Shown piece by piece: positions 1-13,100 of a stretch of 64,000 nt of DNA. Location of the stretch: the NCBI GenBank assembly GCA_911728435.2, contig OU452201.1:14446001-14510000 (forward strand). Reading direction: 5' to 3'. The notes beneath the pieces are model-generated. The model had not been told where the DNA came from and did not search any database. It worked only from the letters and a program-made list of their open reading frames with translations. Source of the stretch: Apoderus coryli (lineage: Eukaryota; Arthropoda; Insecta; Coleoptera; Attelabidae). Numbering within the stretch: the stretch's first letter is position 1; every line of letters begins with the position of its first letter. Made by a program: the position numbers and the translations under genes.

Positions 1-2528
1 TACAGTTCTTATCGAATAAGTTTTTGAATAATTACATTATGGCATTTAATAATGCCTGTGAATTTTTGGATATAAAAAATTTTAACCATGTCTTAAATTC
101 TGATGGCAGGTTGTTAGATCTTGTTCTGAGTAGATTTGATCTTGATGTGTCGCGTTCTGAAGATCCTGTGGTGCCTGTTGATCCCCATCATCCTCCACTT
201 TATATTGAATTATCTTCGAAGTGCGTCGTGAGGGGACTAAACGCCGACAGTCTGAAGCCATCTTATAATTTCAAAAAAGCTAACTTTATTTCTTTGTACA
301 ATTTGCTCATCGCGGCGGACTTCACGTGCATAGATGATTGTGTCAATGTGAATGATGCGTGTGATCTATTTTATTCAGTTCTTAATAAGATATTCAATGA
401 AACTGTTCCTATAACATACGCAAGACATTGTACATATCCTCCTTGGTTTACAAATGATATTATATATAATATTAAGCTGAAATCTAAAGTTTGGAAAAGG
501 TATAGACGGACAGGGCTGGATAGTTGTCTGGATGAGTTTAGGACTATTAGGCATTATGTGAAGTCTGCAATTGATAAATCGTATGTTGATTATTTGAGGG
601 AAACAGAGGCTCAGATTCAGTTGAACCCAAATAAATTTTGGTCTTTTATAAGCAATCATAGACATACTGGCCGCTTACCTAATAAAATGACATATAATAA
701 CATTGAACTCGCCGATCCTCTAGAAATGGTTAATTCTTTTGCCGATTATTTTCAAAGATCATATATGCGGTCGGCTCCATTTTCTTGGGATTCCGCAAGA
801 AACTGCGATTTACAGCAGCTTCAAATTAGAGAGATTGGTGAAGATGATGTTTTCAGAGCACTTAAATCGTTTAAAGCTAGACATACTTCGGGTCCGGATG
901 GTGTGCCTGCCTTTGTCGTCAAGGACTGTGCCTCAGTCTTTGCTAAACCGATTTCAACTATATTTAATCTGTCATTGAAATATAATGAGTTTCCTAATTT
1001 TTGGAAACTGTCTAGGATGAGCCCCATCTTCAAAAAAGGTGATAGGCAGGATATTGGAAACTACCGGCCTATTGCTATACAATCGAATTTTGCCAAGTGT
1101 TTTGAGATCGTGTTGCATGAAGTTTTGTTTAATCATGTCAAGCGGCTCATCACGCCTATTCAGCACGGATTTTTTCCTGGCCGATCCACTGCTACTAATC
1201 TCGTTATTTTGAGCCAGTTTTTGGCAGAAAGCTTGGATAGCGGGGGTCAGGTTGACGTTATTTATACGGATTTTACCAAAGCCTTTGACAGGCTTGACCA
1301 CGGAATTCTGCTGCAAAAGCTTTCGGAATTTGGTTTATCTGTGGATCTTTTAAAATTTGTGTCTACTTATCTCCATGAACGTAAATTGTATGTGGAGTAC
1401 CGTGGTTTCAAGTCCGGTATTATCCGTGCAACATCTGGAGTGCCGCAGGGTTCTGTGTTGGGTCCCCTCTTATTTATGTGTTTTATTAATGACATTGTTA
1501 ATGACGTGAAATGTCGCTCCCTACTCTTTGCTGATGATTTTAAGGTTTATTCACTGATTACCTCAGCTTCTGACTGTCTTCAATTGCAGAATGATCTGAA
1601 TGTCCTGCTTGACTGGTGCATTCAGAACAGGCTTGCCCTTAATTTGGATAAGTGTTGTTCTGTAACTTTTACTCGTAAGGTAAATCCAATAAAATTTGTG
1701 TATAACATTGACTCTGTTCCGCTTAAAATATGCGATGAGGTTAAGGATCTGGGGGTGCTCTTTGACGCTAAACTTAGTTTTGTGGGGCATGTGATTGATG
1801 TGGTTTCGTCTTCCTATAAGAGTCTGGGTTTTGTTATGAGAAATACAAAGCATTTTGTGTCACCTAAAACTCTTATTTTACTGTATAATTCCTTCGTTAG
1901 ATCGAAATTGGAATATGCGTCTGTTGTGTGGAGTCCTGGTTATGCGTTGCACTCGAATAGCTTAGAGAGGATTCAGCGAAGATTTGTGAAATACTTGTGG
2001 TTTAAGTGTGACGGAGTGTATCCAACCATGGGATTTCCCCATGATGAACTTCTGGGTCGTTTTAATTTTGTACCTCTTGATAAGCGTAGACAATATGCCT
2101 CACTCCTGTTCCTATTCAAGATCGTGAATGGCGTCATTGACTCTCCGGACCTACTTTCAATGGTACCTTTTCATGCTCCACATACGAGAAGGCGTAATTA
2201 TGGTTCTAGCTTTTACTTGCCTACCGCACGTACCAACCTGTTGCTTTTTTCGCCATTGTTTGAGATGTGTTCTGTTTGTGACTCGGTGAGTACCGATATT
2301 GATGTGTTTTTTAATACCATATCTTATATTAAAAAAGTGTTTTTTAGATAAATATTTGTTGTTAAACCGTTCTGACTGTTTTTTGCGATTGCAATATTTG
2401 TATTTTTTATAATTTTGAAACGTGTATTTATGTTAATTTTATCGTTTTGTAATGTACCTGCCCTGTAATTGGATGTGTTTCTGTCTGGGTAGATGTAGTC
2501 TTAATAAATAAATAAATAAATAAATAAA
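1..2528 (+). mobile_element. LINE (non-LTR retrotransposon), 5' end outside window
   Basis: This is the 3' part of a non-LTR retrotransposon. It holds a long reverse-transcriptase frame, a short 3' UTR (2352 to about 2502) and a tail of tandem AAAT units at about 2503-2528. Tails of short tandem repeats instead of pure poly(A) are common in Jockey- and CR1-type LINEs. No terminal repeats are seen. The 5' end and any target-site duplication lie left of the window, so full length cannot be judged. The clade (Jockey/CR1-like) is inferred from the RT motifs only. Confidence 0.9.
3..2351 (+). CDS. LINE ORF2: endonuclease end plus reverse transcriptase (5' partial)
   Basis: This ORF encodes the retrotransposition polyprotein that nicks target DNA and reverse-transcribes the element RNA. 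The frame is open through the left window edge, so the apparent start near position 24 is not the true start. The first ~80 residues look like the end of an AP-type endonuclease (LLDLVLS, then DPHHPPL). RT motifs follow in order, numbered from position 24: the NYRPIAI block near residue 350, YTDFTKAFD near 414, SGVPQGSVLGPLLF near 471, and the catalytic FADD at about 502-505. A C-terminal thumb-like region runs to the TAA at 2349-2351. No internal stop or frameshift occurs over 2.3 kb, so the copy is young or still selected. The FADD in place of YADD is common in insect LINEs. Confidence 0.92.
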   Translation, partial: QFLSNKFLNNYIMAFNNACEFLDIKNFNHVLNSDGRLLDLVLSRFDLDVSRSEDPVVPVDPHHPPLYIELSSKCVVRGLNADSLKPSYNFKKANFISLYNLLIAADFTCIDDCVNVNDACDLFYSVLNKIFNETVPITYARHCTYPPWFTNDIIYNIKLKSKVWKRYRRTGLDSCLDEFRTIRHYVKSAIDKSYVDYLRETEAQIQLNPNKFWSFISNHRHTGRLPNKMTYNNIELADPLEMVNSFADYFQRSYMRSAPFSWDSARNCDLQQLQIREIGEDDVFRALKSFKARHTSGPDGVPAFVVKDCASVFAKPISTIFNLSLKYNEFPNFWKLSRMSPIFKKGDRQDIGNYRPIAIQSNFAKCFEIVLHEVLFNHVKRLITPIQHGFFPGRSTATNLVILSQFLAESLDSGGQVDVIYTDFTKAFDRLDHGILLQKLSEFGLSVDLLKFVSTYLHERKLYVEYRGFKSGIIRATSGVPQGSVLGPLLFMCFINDIVNDVKCRSLLFADDFKVYSLITSASDCLQLQNDLNVLLDWCIQNRLALNLDKCCSVTFTRKVNPIKFVYNIDSVPLKICDEVKDLGVLFDAKLSFVGHVIDVVSSSYKSLGFVMRNTKHFVSPKTLILLYNSFVRSKLEYASVVWSPGYALHSNSLERIQRRFVKYLWFKCDGVYPTMGFPHDELLGRFNFVPLDKRRQYASLLFLFKIVNGVIDSPDLLSMVPFHAPHTRRRNYGSSFYLPTARTNLLLFSPLFEMCSVCDSVSTDIDVFFNTISYIKKVFFR

Positions 2529-4194
2529 CCTCTGTTAAAGTGTTCTCTCTATGATCCAAAAAGAATTTTTCAAATCGATTAAGAAATAAGTGCACAATCA
2601 TGAATGCCTTATACCTATATTTGGAGTCTGATCAAACGGCCTTAATATAGATCTAAAGTTCCGTAATGATAAGACAAGACCCTATAGACATAAATATATT
2701 AGTTTGTAGACAAATACATCCCGCTCCTCGTCGTAATGGATTACTTCAGAAAATAAATATAGTAGGTAAATACACATACTTGTATAATATTATTAATAGA
2801 AATAACATAGCTCTAAAATATAGGTAGGTAAAACGTTTTTAAATTCTAAGAAATATGATAAATGAAAATATATATTCAGTTGTAATAATAGTTCATAGCA
2901 TGTGTAGAATATAGCTAATCGTTTGCAAGGATTGCAAGAATTTTAATCTCTATAAATGTACGATCAATTTGTATAGGGCTTAAGATCAAGTTCATTAATT
3001 AACATTGTTGTTTTGGATTTATAACTAATAAAAACCTTTTACTTATATTAATTTGGACAATCCTGATAAAACTTCTTTAACATAAATCCCGCTATTATAT
3101 CGGATTCTGAATAATAACGAATTTATAACTAATATTCTTATCGTGCGTTTCTTTCATACGCTGATAAAAGTGAGGCTGACGTCAATATCTTAAATCAGTT
3201 AAAATGAGCGACTAAAGGACTATAAAGTAAAAATATTACCCATATTCCAAAATGGAGTTGCAACCGACAACTTTATATTCAACTCCACACAAATTTTTAC
3301 CTTACCGATAAAATGTATTGTACTCATGATTATGTTAATTGAATTTTGACTGATAGGCGAAACTAGTCCCTACGTTTTGTGTAAGTTTTATAATAAAAAT
3401 TATTTTGGCATTAACTGTGATATTGTTGGTTGTTTTATATATTTAAAAAGATAATACATCTTAATTTATCTCTATGAACCAATTTTTTCATGTGCATACT
3501 TAATACTTCAATAAAAAAATCTAATATTTTTCTTCAAATAGATAATATGTAATAAATATTTTTTGAAACTTAACTCCAACAATTTCGTGATAGTATCAGT
3601 TCCATCAAAATAATTTCAAGAGTTTCAAGAGAGGTTCTAACGTGTGGTGACGAAATGTACAGTGAGAAATTAAGCAGAATTACTGCAGTTATTTCGGAAA
3701 CAAAAGTTTTTAAAGCCAGATTTTGATAATATAAGTGTATGTATGTGTAAAAAATATAATTGGGCAAATAATAATAATAATAATCAGTTTATTTGCAGTT
3801 CAAAAAAAAACTACAAGTCCAGATAAAACAGTAACAGAACTTCAAAAGGGGTTAGATGGCAGTAAAAACTGATATGTGAAATGTTCTACAGGGATAAATT
3901 GGTGCTAGTTCAGATAACTAAATACCTTGACCAACTTCTAAGTGTGTAGTAATTTAACATTTCTATAGTATTGTTCCATTTTTAGTACAGTACACCCAGT
4001 ACACGGGCTATGTTAAGCATTAATTTAAAATTCAAATATTGCTCTTCTCAACTCACCTAAAAAGGTAAAACATCATTATACTAACAATCAGTTGCATCCT
4101 TTTGCTGTGGTTCTCTTGTTGTGCTCTTATTCTCTATGTGTACGTATAGGACTTTTTTGGGGAATATAAAGGTATCTGTTATATAACAAACGCC
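2529..4194. other. Intergenic, AT-rich; possible LINE 3'-tail remnant
   Basis: I find no gene here. At about 3767-3830 an (ATA)n run is followed by 'cagtttatttgcagttcaa'. A similar string recurs near 56795, which suggests the 3' end of a minus-strand LINE family. The last ~200 bases before 4195 should contain the Rh gene 5' UTR or promoter. An in-frame TAG at 4147-4149 closes the frame upstream of the Rh start codon. Confidence 0.5.
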
Positions 4195-7100
4195 ATGCAG
4201 TACAAGCATAGTCGAATTGTTGCTGCAAAACAACGGGACGCGTTGAAAACCGAACGCCTGAAACTGTGCTTGATTACAGTGTTTGTGCAGCTTGCATTTT
4301 GGATTACCTTCTTGTTGGCAGATTATGCGGCACAGGCCGATGCCTCGAATCCAAGGAATTCAATAGTGCCCGTGTATGGTGGTTTCAATCCCAAATGGAA
4401 TGTGGTTAAAAATTACTACCCCAGTTGAGTAGAAATGTGGATGTTATTTTTAGGCGATATTAAACTTTTGAGCGAATATTTCTATGGTTTATTATGTCGA
4501 AAATATGCTTTGAAAACACTTTAGCCAGTATTTGGTAGAATTCAACTGGCGTAGTTGAAAAGCAATTACGAAATTATGATAGAATACAGAATGTTCACAT
4601 TTAACATTTTTATTTTTGTATAGGGGTTTTCTATTGAATTAAAACATTGAGAGTACCTATATAGGTAGTATGCATGTACCCAAAATCAAATTCGATGGGG
4701 TAACTTAATAAATTGTAAACGATATTTTTTGAGTTCATCATATACATACTATATTTAAGAAGTTTATTTTGGTACTTTCTGACATTTGTTCAAGAGAACT
4801 ATTGTTTTTCAATATATTGTCACGTTTCGTTTTAACGTTATTTACGAGGGTATTAATAAGGACCTTATCTAAAAGATCGAAACACCTATTATCGAGTTTA
4901 AAGCTAACAAATTTATTGTTAGATAAAGTTTTAAAGTGTTATAAAATGATTGAAACTAAAGAGACTACGAATTATAAGGATAGGGTATAAAATATTACTT
5001 ATATTAAAATATAAGGGCAAATTATACTTAGGTTCACTACTACTTTTGTATGCTTTCAATGTTAGTTTAAACAATTATTATTTACTGAAGTAATCCATCT
5101 ATCGAGGAGTGAATATTATTATTTGAATAAAACGACGTCTACTCCACAAAATGATTTATATATATACGTTAAAATTCTTGATTTTAGCTGCCAGACATGT
5201 TTCGGACTACACGTCCATCATCAGTGGCTTAAGGAACCTTGTACAATGTTGTTAGATGTGAGGGTCATACTTCATACAAAATTTATCTCTCTGGTAATTT
5301 TGTATGAAGTATGACCCTCACATCTAACAACATTGTACAAGGTTCCTTAAGCCACTGATGATGGACGTGTCTGGCAGCTAAAATCAAGAATTTTAACGTA
5401 TATATATAAATCATTTTGTGGAGTAGATGTCGTTTTATTCAAATAATTATTATTTAGCATTATAAATAACTTTGTAGTTTTTAAAATATTAGCAAATTAA
5501 TATTTTTGTATCTTTTAAATACCACCCATATTATCAGTTTGCCATGTTGGCGCTTCAGGTACGTTCAATATAGACAGACGTTTGTGAAGTGTCGGACTTT
5601 TATTTCAATATGATATTGATTTATTGCTCCTTTTCAATATGGACCATTTCTTTAAAATAAAATTTAGTGTTTAATATAGGTAATACAAAAATTGCTACTT
5701 CATCATAAAACTTTTTCCTGCCATCCTTATCCTACTTCTTCTTATTTGACTACTTATTTAATACATTTATATTATTACTATAAAATAAATATTTTATATG
5801 TTGTTTACAATATAAAACGTACTTTTTTGAATATGTCTATTTTATGTATATAACTGCTTCCGGTTTACAATTATATAGTTCACTAAAATGGTTATTTTCA
5901 ATTTGTACAGTGTTCCAGGACATACATGTTATGATATTTTTTGGATTCGGGTTTCTCATGACATTTCTCAAACGTTACGGTTTTAGCAGCGTTGGATTCA
6001 ATTTTCTGTTGGCCTCACTTCTGGTACAATGGAGTATTTTGTGTCAGGGTTTCTTTGATTTGAATGAATTCCACAAAATTGAAATAGGAATTGAAAGGTA
6101 TGTGCTATGTATATTATATATTATTTGGATTGGACAGTTATTGGAAGATGTTTTTCTAATACAGGTTGGGCAAAGCTCGATATAAGTTTGTTAAAATACA
6201 ATTATTAGAATACTCTCCAGGTAGAACTTAGTCGCCCTCAACTTTGGTAGCATGTGAAATTTAATATTAGTTGTAGATTCAGTACATATATATCATAATT
6301 TTCGTTTAAAGCTTTGTCAAATATTTTACTGTAAAAAGTTAGTTTTATTTAATTTTTCGCCTAATTCGTGTTCGTTGCAATAAAATGTATAGAAGCTACC
6401 AAGATCCACAAGCACATATCACCTCAATTAAAAACGATACTACCTCCACATAACACATGTGTTATGTGACTACCTCCAACCTCCAATAAGTGCCACGGTA
6501 AATAACAAAATCCTTCCATCCGCACGCAACGCGCATCCATCTGTGCTCGTAACGGAACACCACAAGAAGACAACTCAAAAGGTTTGAAACCCCAGCGAAG
6601 CAGATATCTTTGATATTAGTCTTCGACAACAAAAACTAATTATTTCACTAAAATGTGGGTTCAATCGAGAAGGTTACGGATGACGTTTGGACCAATAACT
6701 TGAGTGTCAACCGGATTTACCTATTCGTTCTCTACTAATGACAACTGTATATCAAAAATACGAAGGCATTTTCAAGACTTATTCCATGGTAAACAACTAA
6801 ACTCACAAGGTTTTTGTGCATTTTAGAATTTGTGACTCATTAGCCGAATTTAATGGATATCAATTTAATTCCTACTGCTATGCTATTTAGTACTAGAATT
6901 ATATATTGAAATAGGAATTCTAGAATTTTATTATTTTTCAGTCTTTACAGATCAGATATAGCCACTGCAACTTTCTTAATATCAATGGGTGGTTTACTAG
7001 GTACAACATCATATTTACAATTAATTTACATTGGAATATTTGAAATTGTTATTTACACAGCAAATTTGCATTTAGGATCGAAAATTTTAAAGGTAATTGT

Positions 7101-10100
7101 ATGCCAATAATTGTATTTAAAATTAATGGGGAATGCATTCACCCAATTTATAGGATAATCAAAGATTTATTAGGAAATCAATCTATTATTTATTACATAC
7201 ATCGTATTTATATGATTATTTTATACAAAAAAATAATTATTTTGTAATGTTTTTTTGAAAAATGTCAAATATCGGTTTATATTTAACTTAAAATTTCAAA
7301 ATTCAGCTGTATATTCCAAAATTTATTTGCTTTTATTACTTGATATTCACTGATTCAGTTTGTATTTTACTTTCCCGACCCAGGGGAGGTATTGTGAACG
7401 CGCTAAAAAAATTGAGATAAAGACGAAAGCTTTTCATTTTAAGTAAAAGTAGTAGATTGATGTCATTATTCAATCTAAAAATAAACGGTAAAGTGGAAAT
7501 ATTTAAAATAAGATTTATTAAAAATATGTTTCTTTTAGTGCGCTCTGTATATCGAAAATAAATAATATGTAGGTACGTAGATGTACATTCAGTCAAGAAA
7601 ATATATAAGTTTACATGTTACTATAGGTTACAGATCCGGGCGGATCGATATTCGTTCACAGTTTTGGTGCCTACTTTGGTTTGGCTGTCAGTTACATCAT
7701 TAATAAGGACTCAAAGAATGCTGCAGAGGAAAATCCCTTTGAAGGCTCCCGATATACGTCGGATCTGTTTGCGATGGCTGGTATGTAAAAGAACTTAATC
7801 CGAAATAATGTTTCTATTGAAAATTTAAGCTATACTAAACCAAGAATAATTTTAAAAGATAGATTTCTGCTTTTATAAATTATAACAATAACATATAATA
7901 TGTGCAGCAACACATAGTTGTTATGATTGCTTTACCACATAATCCCATGAAAAGGTTTGAAATATACTCAATTAAAATTAAATGGTTTGACTTGAGCAAA
8001 TAGACCAAAACGTTGAGCTTGTGAATCGTAACTTTCAAAAGCACCATTGAACTTTAAATTATAAACACATTATAGGGCCCAGAGAAAGATTAGAAACTTG
8101 GTCTCTACAACAAAAATAAATTAAATACTGATATTTACGGCGTAGTTAACACGATTGTAGATCTAATAATTCTTACTTTTCCAGATATTTTTTCATACAC
8201 GCGAAAAGCGAAATTTATTTATTTATGGTGCTAGTGTGCATTATATGTCAAAGTAAACCGTTTCAGGCAGCTTCTCATATTCATATAATTATTTTTACGA
8301 AAAATTTAAATTAAAATAACAAGAAAGCTTTGTTTTAATGTTTACATCGCGCACAATATATATGAGATTTAATGAAAATCACATTCTGATGTACTCTGCT
8401 CCGACATCAACCAAATTAATTATATATGCGAGGGGCATTTGTCGAAAACACAGTTAACCCAGATTTAACGGCCATAATCGAAAGGGATGATCGTTATGGT
8501 GTGGAGAACTTGAACTTCGAAAAAGATGATGCACCTCCAAATTACGCAATGATCGTAACGTAATTCATAGCCACTTTTCCTGAGCGATGGATTGTGAGAG
8601 TGGCCTGCACGTTCACCGAATTTATAGCCGCTGCACTTTTTTTTACGTTGATAATAAAGATAAAATTATATACAACACTAATTCAAATTTGAAAAGCTTA
8701 AATTAGTTGAAAAATAAAGCTTTTAAATATCATCACTTTTTCATTTAGGTTTTAAAGTTACCCGCCGTTAGGGGATGAAGTAACAAAAAGTGTGTGCCCT
8801 AAATAAATAAAAGTGACGGCTCCGAGCGTTTTTATTATTATTTAATATTGAAGACAAAAAAAAAACGCAGTAGTAAGTTTTTCGTGGGACATCCGTAAAT
8901 ATCAGCAAAACTGAAACTCGTATAACGCACTTTGTCATTTAAATTGAATAACTTATTAACCAAATTTCACTAATTACTTAAATAAAAACAATTATGTTTT
9001 ATATTTATTTTCACAGGCACAATATTTTTGTGGCTATTTTGGCCCAGTTTTAACGCAGTTGAATTATCTGGCGATGACCAACACAGGGCCGTTATCAATA
9101 CATATCTATCTCTGGCATCTTGTTGTGTTATTACATTTTCCATGTCGCTGATGTTGTCAGAAGATAAGAAGTTCGATATGGTACACGTGCAAAACTCCAC
9201 ATTAGCTGGTGGAGTTGCGGTTGGAGCTTCAGCCAATCTTATGCTGCAGCCTTACGGAGCTATTTTGGTTGGTGTCGCTGCTGGAGTTTTGTCTACATAC
9301 GGATACAGTAAAATAACGGTAAATAATGCTTTCAGCTACACTGAATTCTACCTATTACTATGCCAAAAAATATTTCAATACTAATGAACCTACATTTATA
9401 TAGACTCACAAATCAGCCTTTTTTTTCTGTGGCGCTATTTAAAGGCGAAGGTTTTTGCAACTCTTCCAAAAAACATCTAAGAACCCAAAAGATGTAATTT
9501 TTAAAAGTAAGCTGGCAAGCAATGAGTATATTGTAATTAAGTGTAATGAAATCTTAATTTGTTCTAACAAGTTTTAACAGTTTTCTTCAGCTATTAAAAT
9601 GGGTTGTCTAGATATTCGTTGAAAAATATTTATAGAACAATCATTATTAGTTTAGAGTAGATTTAATGGTATTAATTAATTTATATGTTTATTTTATTGA
9701 TATAAATGTTAATACATATTAGTGCCTCGGTGTCAAAAGGGTCAATTTTAGAGGTAGCTATCCTTATGAAAAATGTGTAAACTACATTAGATTAAGCGAA
9801 ATTAATCATTATAGTGAATAATAAGTATCATACTTCTAAACGGAGGCAAGTAGCAGTATATTATTTGACCATTGGTGTACAAAAACATTTATAATATTTT
9901 ATACGGAATATACACATATATTGTTCGGTTTACTATGTTACAAAATTATGATTAGATAAAATCATATTAAACTGATGAACAATATTAAATAAAATTAACT
10001 ATATTATTAGTTTGGTTATTCTATAGCCACTACATTTTATTAGAATGATTATTAATTTAATATTTATTATTTCAGTGAATTGAAATTGGAAATAATAATA

Positions 10101-13100
10101 ATAACAATAAATTTGATAAAATTATTCCGAAAATTAAATAATATTATTTATATCTAGTAGCGTTTTGTGGCCAACTATATATCATAAAAATCAGCTAGAG
10201 ACCATTACATTGTGAAGTTTTTAGTTATGTGAAACTGAATTTAAACCTAGGATCTATAATAGCTATATATTAGATGTACCTATATTTAATTAATATAATA
10301 GTAGTAATCGGTCAGTAGTGGACAGCCAAACTCTCTACTTGCTGTCGTATATACAAGGTGCTTCAGAAAGACATGGCCAAATTGCTAGAGGTGGAGGAAT
10401 AAGTGTAGCTTGTTATATACATTGTTGCCGAAGGAGCCTTCTTTTCTACACCCTGTATACAACACAGGGTCCAGAAATGTAAAAGAAAGAAAATAAGACA
10501 TTCTTTTACATTTCTCTCTTTAGGAGAAATATTAAATTAGTGATACGATGCGTTTTATAAAGATTTCAGCAAATGTCAAAATATTTTTGAAAAAACAATA
10601 AAATTCACATCATTTTGAACTTGTTTCTTTTTAATTTATTATGTCATTGGTTTACTTATTACAACTTTGTAATTTATTCTTATTTTAAAGAAATAGTCCA
10701 TACTGAATTGGAGTGATTATATTATTTGAAGTGAATGAAAGTCAAAACTCCACGAACTATAATGTTTAATATTTCGTAGAGTTTTGTTACTATTTCGATC
10801 AAAACATTTATGAAAAAAACCCTATCATATAACAATTTAGAATCTGTATAAACAGAACTGTTTTAAATTGATACCCTTAATAATTAATGATCTATTTGCC
10901 TGTACTATACAAAAATAATTAACAATCTCGTTGAGAGTTTATTGTGTTTATGTTTAAATATTTTATTTAAATATATCGTAGATATATTTATTACTAGAAA
11001 GACTTTATTACCCATCTGAAAGGTTAACCAGGTAAATGGAAAAGCATACAGAAATGAATAACGCCGCAAAACTAAAAACTATTTGGTAAAAAATTAGTAT
11101 GAATGGTACATTTATCTGTAAATCTGTAAGAAATACTAACATTTTTTGTTAAATTTCAGCCGTTTCTAAGGAAAAAAGCTGGAATTCAAGATACATGTGG
11201 AGTTCATAATTTACACGGCTTACCTGCAGTTCTAGCTGGTTTAGTGTCTGTCGCCATGGCAGCACTGGCAAGTGAGAGTGAATATGGAAAAAGTCTGTAT
11301 GAAATATACCCTGCTAGAGCTGGATCTTCGGAAATGGTGTGTTGGAAATATTTTATAACATTTTATTTTCCTTATTATTTATTAATTTTTCTGAATAATT
11401 TTTGCGCCAGAAAGTATGTTTTTCAATTTAAGTCGAAAAATGGACATCAGAGTTTCTTTTCATATTTCCGATCCACGAAATGAAAAATTTATAGCATAAT
11501 TGGTTTTATTTCTTCTATAGAAACGACTTTAAGATGATTTGACATCTGTCAAATAATATAAATGAAAAGATGAGGTTTCAGAAATTTCACTATGGATTCG
11601 AATATTGAAGAAGAAAATGAACGGAAGTAGCCACAAAACATGTAGAGGTAGAGACTATCTGTCGGAAATTTATTTTTTGTATAATAGAATCGGTTCAAAA
11701 AATGTACGTTACACGATTGAAAAACAGTGTTTTCCAGGTTTCTGCGATTACTAGTCGCCTGCGGTGCCGTGCAATCTGCTTGACTCGACATGCAAAACAC
11801 TGACTTGAAGTCTAACAACAATTTCTATTTCAATAAATCATTACTACAAGATATTGATGAATATTGACCACTCGTCATATAGTTTTTCTTTTTGTCTTTT
11901 TCAGGAAGCTGAATATATAAATATACCATATGGTGATAGTCGAACTGCTTGGCAGCAAGCCGGGTATCAATTTCTTGGACTCTTTAGTACAATTGTTATA
12001 GCCACAATATCAGGGCTATTTATGGGTAAGGTTGAATTGCAAAAATGTTTATGGCATTAATAAATTAAGTAGTCGTCATCTACTAAATAATTGCGGTTTC
12101 TAGGATTAGATATTAGGATAAACACTAACACTTTGACGGTTATCCCTGGCTGGCCGCTTTTTTTAATACATATTATAACAAAAAAAAAAGTACATTCTAA
12201 AAGCAACTCTGTGTTCTCCAAACATGTGATGAAGGAAGTTTAGGATGATTTACTGAAGACCGAACGTGGCACAATGTACCTACCTGTGATCATCTTCGCC
12301 CTAGAGAAAAAATTTTGGTTTCAGAATGTATTGTTTGCTATAACAATTTCAAGAAAAGATAAATAAAATTAAGGTGTTTCGAAAATTTTTTAATATTGTC
12401 GAGGATATTGGAATTCTTTTTACGTCGGCAACTTGCACTCAATCTCAATTATATTCTTGACAGTTCACAGGATTATCTACAACATTCACCGATATATTTG
12501 TGGTATCTGTTTATAGCACGTCCAACACTACTATATCCAACTGTTTCATTTATTAGTTGAAAATATATAAAAAAGTTTCCTCTTACATCGATTAGTGATA
12601 GCATAGTAAATATTCCGTTTTTGTTTCCTAAATACCTTTGTAGGATATATTCCAATTTGCAATGGAAATGATCCTTTGTTAGCGTAAAATGTATTCGGCG
12701 ACGCTGCAAAGTAGTAATTAGCGGAAAATGATCAAAAACATTTTTTATAGTTGTCAGAGAGACATCATTGAATAAAAAAGGATTAATGTGGCAGACATTA
12801 CGTTCGCAGAATATTAATGTTACCTTTCTAAATTTTCTTTTGTGATCGCATTTGGTACGATTTGCATAGACAGACATACACTAAAATTAATGCATTTTTA
12901 TAATTTGAAATTTAAATCCTTAACACACATTTATGTTGGTTATTATACCTACAGTGAGTAGCGTTTAAATAATTTTATAATGTATTTTATTTAGTAAAAT
13001 AGTGGAAAATAAATTTAGAGAATAATAATTATTCGTGTTAACAGAATGGGTAAACAGAGCCGTGCTACAATATCCTATTTATAAATTCAATGAAAGAAAA

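Noticed and set aside
375..1853. Several minus- and plus-strand frames inside the LINE coding region
   Set aside because: They are shadows of the reverse-transcriptase frame, with no motifs of their own.
5844..6185. A 113-codon frame taken as a stand-alone gene
   Set aside because: Only 5911-6097 is coding, as Rh exon 2. The rest of the frame is intron read-through.
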